DNA of 9,566 bases from JAHQVI01 sp964407075 (GTDB lineage Bacteria; Pseudomonadota; Alphaproteobacteria; Rhizobiales; Rhodomicrobiaceae): NCBI GenBank assembly GCA_964407075.1, contig CAYOUE010000127.1, positions 1 through 9,566 of the forward strand. The letters run 5' to 3'. The position numbers and the translations under genes were made by a program. How positions within the stretch are numbered: position 1 is the first letter of the stretch; each line of letters starts with the position of its first letter. This document shows, in pieces, positions 1 to 6,000 of this stretch. The notes beneath the pieces are model-generated. The model had not been told where the DNA came from and ran no database searches. It worked only from the letters and a program-made list of their open reading frames with translations.

Positions 1-508
1 CGCGGCCGTGCTTCTCGCGGAACTCGGCCTGTATCTCGGGCCGCTCGAACCAGTCCTTGCGGTAGACCCAACCGAGCGCGTCGCCCATCGCCGGGAGCGC
101 GTAATAGTTCGGCGAGCCCTTCGGCCAAGTCGAATAGGCGTAGACGGTTGCGGGGAGGAAGTCATCCATCGAGATGCCTTCCTGATCGAAGAACTCGTTC
201 AGCTTCACGTAATGGCCGTAGGTCGCGCCTCCGCCGATCCACTGGCTGTCGCCGATCATCAGATCGCAGAGCTTGCCCCCCGAATTCAGCTCGTTAAGGA
301 AGCGGTCGGCGAAATTCGTCCACGGGACAAATTCGAATTTCATGTTGATGCCGGTTTCGGCGGTGAAGTCTTTAGACAGCTCGACCAGAGCGTTGGCCGG
401 GTCCCAGGCGGCCCAGCATAGCGTTATTTCCTTGTCCTGCGCAGATGCAGGCGCGAAGCTGAATGCAGCAAATCCTGCCGCTGCGGCAGCGGTCTTCCAA
501 GACCTCAT
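1..508 (-). CDS. ABC transporter extracellular solute-binding protein (carbohydrate type), C-terminus outside window
   Basis: This is the N-terminal 169 codons of a periplasmic binding protein that would capture a sugar-like ligand and deliver it to an ABC permease. Reading begins at the ATG whose complement is 506-508, with a strong ribosome binding site (AGGGAGGA, complement of 513-520) four bases upstream. Residues 1-23 form a Sec signal peptide: R2 and K5, an Ala/Phe-rich core, then ASA before Q24. The mature part starts DKEITLCWAAWDPANAL and continues with features of family-1 solute-binding proteins: an acidic-helix segment ending in an ETGI motif, then DLMIGDSQW, then a YALPAMGDALGWVYRKDWF stretch typical of the hinge region. 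Family members usually run to about 400-440 residues, so more than half lies beyond position 1. Permease and ATPase genes would be expected further along the minus strand. The sugar cannot be named from the sequence. Confidence 0.9.
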   Translation of the reverse strand, partial: MRSWKTAAAAAGFAAFSFAPASAQDKEITLCWAAWDPANALVELSKDFTAETGINMKFEFVPWTNFADRFLNELNSGGKLCDLMIGDSQWIGGGATYGHYVKLNEFFDQEGISMDDFLPATVYAYSTWPKGSPNYYALPAMGDALGWVYRKDWFERPEIQAEFREKHGR

Positions 509-602
509 GGGGTCCTCCCTGACGTTCCTCTCGGGCCGCCCGCCTTCTTGCTTGGCGTCAACGCCAGCGGGTCGCTTGAAACCGGCCATCGGCGCGCGGC
601 TC

Positions 603-638
603 AACTAAACTTTTTTGCCGGTTTAGTTTAGCTAAACT
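603..638. promoter_or_regulatory. Operator-like cluster of GTTTAG/CTAAAC half-sites
   Basis: Four copies of one 6-base half-site lie in 36 bases: CTAAAC at 605-610, GTTTAG at 621-626, GTTTAG at 626-631 and CTAAAC at 632-637. They build a perfect 14-bp palindrome, AGTTTAGCTAAACT (625-638), and a second 8-bp inverted repeat, AACTAAAC/GTTTAGTT (603-610 and 621-628), with a 10-base spacer. The A/T-rich motif stands out from the GC-rich surroundings and overlaps the likely -10 of the binding-protein gene. Alternating TTTAG/CTAAA half-sites resemble targets of ROK-family sugar repressors in alphaproteobacteria. Naming the regulator family is inference; no regulator gene is in the window. Confidence 0.6.
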
Positions 639-658
639 CAACTTTTTCCGGGAGTCAA
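629..658 (-). promoter_or_regulatory. Candidate sigma-70 promoter of the solute-binding protein gene
   Basis: On the minus strand TTGACT (complement of 653-658) is a near-perfect -35 hexamer. Eighteen bases further on, TAGCTA (629-634) is a plausible -10. The -10 lies inside the GTTTAG/CTAAAC palindrome, which suits repression by occlusion. It leaves a leader of roughly 115 bases before the ATG at 508. Assigned by eye only. Confidence 0.5.
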
Positions 659-807
659 GGGCTGGCTTAAGGAATTTCAGGAAAAGCATGGCTTAGAGTT
701 GACTGATCCTCCGGCTGCCCGACCGTCGGCTCCTTAATTGGCTATGGATACCAGCGCGATGCTCTGTCTCCAGCGTCGAATCGAGATAGCCAGCCATTTC
801 CGACCAG

Positions 808-863
808 GTGAAACGCAGATTTAAGGCCAGACTGCCATTGGCGGAGTAGCCGCAGCGTTTCAC
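808..863. repeat. Spaced 9-bp perfect inverted repeat
   Basis: GTGAAACGC (808-816) is repeated in inverted form as GCGTTTCAC (855-863) with 38 bases between. It lies just upstream of the FNR-like box. It could be two half-sites for a regulator, an RNA stem with a long loop, or chance. Confidence 0.4.
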
Positions 864-894
864 GGGCGCGCACCGGAGATTTGACCCATCATTT

Positions 895-908
895 TTGATA
901 AACGTCAA
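895..908. promoter_or_regulatory. FNR/FixK-type binding site upstream of the sulfide:quinone oxidoreductase gene
   Basis: TTGAT-AAAC-GTCAA matches nine of ten defined positions of the FNR/Anr consensus TTGAT-N4-ATCAA and fits the FnrL/FixK form with GTCAA. If it activates as a class II site, centred near -41.5, transcription would start near 943, leaving about 78 untranslated bases before the ATG at 1021. The -10 expected near 931-936 (caatat) is weak, as is usual for activator-dependent promoters. The box overlaps the TTG at 895, which argues against that codon being the start of the gene. Confidence 0.6.
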
Positions 909-1020
909 TGAAGACCCGGATAATCGCGCGCAATATCCAATAGCCCCGCCGAATGCTGAAGATCATGATCGGAAGAGTCCGGGGCTGATCGCAACCGTCA
1001 CCGGGAGAAGTGTGTCTGAT

Positions 1021-2361
1021 ATGTCTCGCGCGCACTCGTCAACCCAGCTTATAGCAGCCCGCACGACCAGGCGGGATATGCTCAATATAACGGCAGGCGC
1101 CGGCTTGGCGGTCCTTGGCGCAGGCGGACGTGCCGGCGCGCAGCCCCCCCTCGCCACCAAGGCGAAAATCGTCATCGCAGGCGCGGGCGCAGCAGGCATA
1201 AGCATGGCTTCCCGGCTCTCGTCCCGGCTGGACGGGGCGCAGATCGTCATCATCGACGCCCGTAAAGAGCATTATTTCCAGCCCGGCTACACGCTCGTCG
1301 CATCCGGCGTCTGGCAGCCCGAAAAGGTCGTCGGGGCTAATGCGGACTTCATTCCGCGCGACGTTCAATGGATTAAATCGGGCGTTGCGGAATTCGACCC
1401 GGCCGGCAAGCGCGTCGTGACCGAGACGGGCGAGAACGTCCCTTACGATTTTCTCATCGTTGCAACAGGCCTGATCCTCGACTATCCCGCCATCGAGGGG
1501 ATGAGCGAGGCTCTGATCGGACGCGAAGGCGTCGCCAGCATCTATGCCGGACCCGAGGCGGCGGCCAAGTCATGGGCCGCGATGCAGGCTTTTCTCGAAA
1601 CCGGCGGCATAGGGCTTTTCGGACGGCCCGAAACGGAAATGAAATGCGCGGGTGCGCCGCTGAAATATGCCTTCCTGACCGACGACCATTTGCGCAGGAA
1701 AGGGGTCCGGGATCGCGCGGAGCTGATCTACAACGCGCATAACGATACGCTATTTTCCGTGCCGGTGGTGGATGCACGTGTCCGCGAGCTTTTCGAGGGA
1801 CGCCGGATCGCGGTGAACGAGAGCCATGTTCTGCGCCGCATCGATCCGGGCAAGCGCGCCGCCTTCTACCAGACCTCCGAGGGCCTTGCGGAATTGCGCT
1901 ACGATTTCATCCACGTTATCCCGCCAATGCGGGCGCCTGCACCCGTGCGCTACTCACCGCTGGCCTGGCGGGAGGGGCCGTTCGCGGCGGATGGCTGGAT
2001 CGAGGTGGACAAGACGACGCTGCAGCACAGGCGTTTCCCCGAGGTTTTCGGCGCGGGCGACGTCAATGGCGTGCCCAAGGGCAAGACGGCGGCAAGCGTC
2101 AAATGGCAGGTTCCGGTCGTGGCGGAAAACCTTGCGGCGCTGATCGCCGGCAAGCCTCTTGAGTCTGGCTATAACGGTTATACCTCATGCCCGATGGTGA
2201 CGCGCGTCGGCGCGGCCATGCTAATCGAATTCGATTATGAGAATCGGCTTGTCCCGTCCTTTCCCTTCATCGACCCGCTGAAGGAACTCTGGATTTCCTG
2301 GATCATCGAAGAGCAGGCTCTCAAGCCAACCTACAACGCCATGCTTCGCGGCGTGGGCTGA
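1021..2361 (+). CDS. sqr: Tat-exported sulfide:quinone oxidoreductase, SQOR-like (type II) flavoprotein
   Basis: An FAD enzyme of 446 residues expected to oxidise sulfide, or a related sulfur compound, and pass electrons to the membrane quinone pool. T16-R17-R18-D19-M20-L21 is a twin-arginine motif, followed by a hydrophobic stretch and an AGA cleavage site at 38-40, so the enzyme should fold with FAD and be exported to the periplasm. The dinucleotide fold is GAGAAG at 54-59; the second FAD motif is GAGD at 344-347. Both redox cysteines of the human SQOR type are present: C209 in MKCAGAP and C390 in GYTSCP, with KTTLQHRR and EFDY blocks around the second. The open frame extends upstream to a TTG at 895, but ATG 1021 is preferred: the frame before it lacks family features, the TTG lies in an FNR-like box, and GGGAGAAG (1003-1010) precedes the ATG, although 10 bases away. 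A flavocytochrome c-like sulfide dehydrogenase is less likely given the SQOR-type motifs. Confidence 0.85.
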   Translation: MSRAHSSTQLIAARTTRRDMLNITAGAGLAVLGAGGRAGAQPPLATKAKIVIAGAGAAGISMASRLSSRLDGAQIVIIDARKEHYFQPGYTLVASGVWQPEKVVGANADFIPRDVQWIKSGVAEFDPAGKRVVTETGENVPYDFLIVATGLILDYPAIEGMSEALIGREGVASIYAGPEAAAKSWAAMQAFLETGGIGLFGRPETEMKCAGAPLKYAFLTDDHLRRKGVRDRAELIYNAHNDTLFSVPVVDARVRELFEGRRIAVNESHVLRRIDPGKRAAFYQTSEGLAELRYDFIHVIPPMRAPAPVRYSPLAWREGPFAADGWIEVDKTTLQHRRFPEVFGAGDVNGVPKGKTAASVKWQVPVVAENLAALIAGKPLESGYNGYTSCPMVTRVGAAMLIEFDYENRLVPSFPFIDPLKELWISWIIEEQALKPTYNAMLRGVG

Positions 2362-2393
2362 GGCGGACGGAGTTCGGCCGCAGGGAGCACCCT

Positions 2394-2753
2394 ATGAGAG
2401 AGTTCGATCCATTCGGTCTGTTCATGATCGCATATGAGGCGTTCGGAGTCTGGACGTGGCTGGCGCTTGCAGCCGCAGTCCTGGCGTTGCTCGCCTATAT
2501 GCTCGCGCTTATCCTGCGCCGCAGGTTCGGCGGCCTCCCGGCAAAGCTTGCGTTCGTCGCGGGCCTTGCCGCCGCAGCGGCGTTTGGCGCGCTGGCGCCA
2601 CCGGTCACACAGGCGCCGATCGCAGGCTTCACCGATATCAGGGACTGGCTGACGCTGGCTTTCGGAGCGGCGGGAGCAGGGCTTGCGGTCTTCCTCGCCC
2701 TGCTACCGTTGTTCGCCCTGATGCGCGGCGGTGCGGCCGGGCGGCCCGGCTGA
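2394..2753 (+). CDS. Small three-helix inner-membrane protein (possibly DUF5368 family)
   Basis: A protein of 119 residues with three hydrophobic segments at about 19-41, 50-69 and 86-109, and an R-R-R cluster after the first that suggests a cytoplasmic loop. There is no signal peptide, cofactor motif or catalytic motif. It starts 32 bases after the oxidoreductase stop, with a good ribosome binding site (AGGGAG, 2382-2387), so the two genes are very probably one transcript. The opening MREFDPFGLF and helix pattern recall small alphaproteobacterial membrane proteins that I believe are classed as DUF5368; that name is from memory and untested. Context suggests a membrane partner for the exported flavoenzyme, for example in docking or quinone access, but nothing in the sequence proves it. 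The last codons fall in a GC-rich hairpin (2736-2750). Confidence 0.75.
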   Translation: MREFDPFGLFMIAYEAFGVWTWLALAAAVLALLAYMLALILRRRFGGLPAKLAFVAGLAAAAAFGALAPPVTQAPIAGFTDIRDWLTLAFGAAGAGLAVFLALLPLFALMRGGAAGRPG

Positions 2754-2846
2754 CCGACGCGAAGCTCAAAAAAACGTCGCATCCGATCCCTGAATGACTG
2801 GTTCCGCCTTCCGCCGGAGATCGAAACCCATGCGCTCCGGGGCCTT

Positions 2847-2953
2847 CTGGAGCCTTTTCCGATCCGATAGAATCGGATCGGCGGCTCTAATTATATGTTT
2901 TGTTCGGATTTCTTGCGCTCAACCGGTGTCCACTTGATCGGAAATTGCTCTAG
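2847..2953. repeat. ~107-bp palindromic intergenic element with terminal inverted repeats
   Basis: The ends, 2847-2864 (ctggagccttttccgatc) and 2936-2953, are inverted copies matching at 15 of 18 positions. Inside the left end is a perfect 10-bp hairpin, CCGATCCGAT-AGA-ATCGGATCGG (2859-2881), enclosed by a further GAGCC/GGCTC pairing (2850-2854 and 2883-2887). The right part contains aaccggtgtccactt before the terminal GATCGGAAATTGCTCTAG. From memory, intergenic repeats with this order of blocks recur many times in Bradyrhizobium, Rhodopseudomonas, Mesorhizobium and relatives, so this is probably one copy of a small non-coding repeat family. It lies between the oxidoreductase unit and the convergent synthetase, where the hairpin could also help end transcripts, though no T-run follows it on either strand. 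Confidence 0.65.
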
Positions 2954-3002
2954 TTCATTTACGACAGCGCGCGGAGCAGCGCCGCCGCCGTATGAACGCC
3001 GG

Positions 3003-6000
3003 TCAGGCTGTCTCTCGGCCTTTTGGGGCGAAGGTCCGCCGCTCCGTCATGGCCTTGCGCCGCATCGCCGCCCGGCCCGCGACGCGCGCCAGCGTACTGT
3101 CCGCCTCGCCGCCGCCCTGGATGTGCCCGGCCAGACCTACGACCGTCGGGAAACGGTACAGATCGGTAATGCTGATTCGCGGAGCGACGTTGCTCTTCAG
3201 GTCGCGGTGAACCTGAACGGCGAGCAGCGAATGGCCCCCAAGCGCAAAGAAATTGTCGGAGGCGCCGACCTTCTCGACACCGAGCGCGCGGCTGAAGGCT
3301 GCTGCGATCCGCTGCTGAAGTTCCCCCGCCGGAACGACGAACTCGATAGGCCGCGTCTCGGGCCGCTTCTCCCCTGGACGCGGAAGCGCCTTGCGGTCCA
3401 CTTTCGCATTGGGGGTGAGCGGGAAGCTCCGCATCGCGACGAAATGCGCTGGAACCATGAAATCTGGCAGCGCCGCCCTGACATGATCCGCAAGCTCCGC
3501 ATCGCTGACGGGCGCGTCCCTGAAGCGGATATATGCCACGATCCGCACGTCGCCCGGACGGTCCTCGCGCGCGGCGACAACGGCTTCGGCTACCGCCGGG
3601 TGCAGCCCGAGCCGGGCCTCGATCTCGCCCAGCTCTATGCGATGGCCTCGGACCTTCACCTGATGGTCGGCCCGCCCGATGAAACGGATCTCGCCTTTCG
3701 CGCCGATACGCACGAGATCGCCGGTGCGGTAGATGCGCCCTGCGCCGAACGGGTTCGGCAGGAAACGCTCATCGGTCAGATCCTTGCGGTTCAGATAGCC
3801 GCGCGTCACGCCGTCGCCGCCGATGAAAAGCTCGCCCGGCAGCCCCTGCGGCACCGGGCGCAGCCTGTCGTCGAGCACATAAAGCTGAGTGTTGGCCAGC
3901 GGGGTTCCGAGGGGGACGACCGTATCGGCTTCGTCCGCCGGGCCCATCGAGGACCAGATTGTCGTTTCGGTCGGGCCGTACATGTTGTCGATCGTCGCGC
4001 CCGTCGCCTTGCGCAGCTCCCGCAGCAGCGCCCCCTGCAGGGCCTCGCCGCCGATGAACAGATGCCGGACCTGCGCCAGCGCCGCCCTGTCGCCGTCGTC
4101 GAGCAGCAGCATCGCCGCCATCGAGGGCGTGCACTGAAGATGAGTGACGCCGTGGCGGGCGATCAGCGCCGCCGCCCCGTAATCCTCATCTGGCGCCGGC
4201 ACATCGAGATGGTCATGCCCCCCGTTTACCGCAGCCACCGCTTCGGCGAGCGGCTCCAGCGCCTTCAGGGCCTCGCCGTGCGGCACGCCGAAGTCGATCA
4301 GGCAGGCGATTTCGTCGACGCCGATCGCCTTAAGCTCCTGCGCCCGCGCTATGGCGTCCGCCTGCGTCCCGAACAGGCCGCTGTCGTCGAAATAGCGCAG
4401 AAAGGCGAATTCGGTGATGGCGTCCATTTCGTCTTCGTCGAGCGCGCCGAGGTCGATGTCCATCGGCTGGGTCGCGCCCTGCGGCTTCTTGAAGGCGGGG
4501 AACGCCCATGCGTACTGCTTGATGAGCGCCGCCGCGCTGCGCAGATAATCCTTCATCGGCTGGCGCGCCGCTTCCCGGACCTGCTCGCGGTCCGATCCGA
4601 TCAGCGTATGCAGCATCAGCGTGACCTTGAAGTCGGCCGGGTTCCGCCCCGCCTCGGCGAGCGCCTCGCGGTAGATCCTGATTTTCTCCGCCAGTTCGGC
4701 GATCGACTGGCCGAGAAGGTGCGTGAGCACATTTGCCCCCAGCCGGGCCGCATCGCGGTATGTCTCGGGATTGCCCGCCGTCGTTACCCAGACCGGCAAC
4801 TCGCTCTGTACGGGCCGCGGCTGCGTCACGATTTCGACCTGCCTGCCGCCGGGAGCGTCGAAGGCGACCTTCTCACCGCGCCACAACCTGCGCACGGTCT
4901 CGATGTCGCGCAGCATGGCGGCCTTGTTCTGCGGCGGCGCGTTTTCAGGGCGAAGCAGGAAATCTTCCGGCATCCAGCCGGAAGCGAAGGCCAGCGCTGT
5001 CCGCCCGCCGGTGATGTTGTCGATCACCGCCCATTCCTCGGCAACCCGCGCGGGATGGTGAAGCGGTAGCACGCAGCTTCCTGCGCGGATTTCGAGATTC
5101 CTTGTCACCGCCGCGACCGCCGCGCCCGTCACAGCCGGGTTCGGGTAAGGGCCGCCGAATGCATGGAAATGCCGCTCCGGGGTCCAGACCGCGCGGAAGC
5201 CGTGCGCATCGGCATAGCGGGCGCCCTCCAGCAGCAGCCGGTATTTGTCCGCGCTCGCCGCATCGTCGTGGCCCCAGAAGAAAAGGCTGAAATCCATGCC
5301 GCCATCCGTGCGAGGAGCGCGCGCCTGCGGTTTGGAGGCGGCCTTGCGCGTCCCGTCGGCAAGGATCACCACCTTGAAACCGCGGGTCAGCGTCCAGAAC
5401 AATTCGAGCACGGAAATATCGAAGGACAGGCTCGTCACCGCCAGCCAGACCGGCTGTACGTTCTGCGGAACCGTGATCCGGTCGTCCATCGCAGCGAAGA
5501 AATTCACGACATTGCGGTGCTCCACCATGACGCCTTTCGGACGCCCGGTCGATCCCGATGTGTAGATGACATAGGCGAGATGATCCGGCCTGACGTCAAG
5601 TTCAGCAACAGCCTCGCCTGACACGCTGGCGGCTGCATCCTCCACTGCGATGACCCTGACGCCTTCGCCGGGAACGGAAGGCAGAAGCGCTTTCTGCGTG
5701 AGAATGATCCGCGCGCCGCTGTCCTCGACCATCAGCGCGACGCGGTCCTTCGGATAGGCCGGATCGAGAGGCACATAGGCCGCACCCGCTTTCAGCACGC
5801 CGAGCGCGCCTGCAACCAGATCGGCGGAGCGCTCCATATAGACGCCGACCAGTTCATCCGGCCCCGCCCCTTCGGCCCGAAGCGCGCGTGCGATCGCGTC
5901 CGCCTGCCGGTCGAGTTCGGCATAGCTGAGTGAATGAGCGCCGCACACAAGCGCAACGGCGTCCGGCGTCGCGGCGGACTGGCGCTCGAACAGCGTGTGA

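Larger units (their letters stand above)
509..1020. other. Divergent intergenic region between the binding-protein and oxidoreductase genes
   Basis: No convincing gene lies in these 512 bases. From left to right they hold the binding-protein ribosome binding site (513-520), a short inverted repeat TGGCGT-CA-ACGCCA (553-566) in that gene's leader, the half-site cluster (603-638) and its -35 (653-658). They continue with an A/T-richer stretch without recognised content (660-735), a spaced 7-bp inverted repeat TGGCTAT/ATAGCCA (739-745 and 786-792), a spaced 9-bp inverted repeat GTGAAACGC/GCGTTTCAC (808-816 and 855-863), and the FNR/FixK-like box (895-908). From about 910 to 1020 lies the presumed leader of the oxidoreductase mRNA. 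Confidence 0.7.

Noticed and set aside
693..908. 71-codon minus-strand open frame in the intergenic region, considered as a small gene or transposase remnant
   Set aside because: Its product matches nothing I recognise, no good ribosome binding site was seen, and its start lies inside the FNR-like box.
895..1020. N-terminal extension of the oxidoreductase from TTG 895
   Set aside because: The TTG overlaps an FNR-like box, and the added 42 residues would put an unusually long, polar n-region before the twin-arginine motif.
2736..2750. GCCGGG-CGG-CCCGGC hairpin at the end of the small membrane protein gene, considered as a terminator
   Set aside because: It lies inside the coding sequence and has no T-run after it; the following A-run (2769-2775) is on the wrong strand for this gene.
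2895..5069. 724-codon open frame on the plus strand opposite the 3' half of the synthetase
   Set aside because: It is antisense to continuous, motif-rich NRPS coding sequence; its product is Arg/His-rich without any domain, as expected for a shadow frame in GC-rich DNA.
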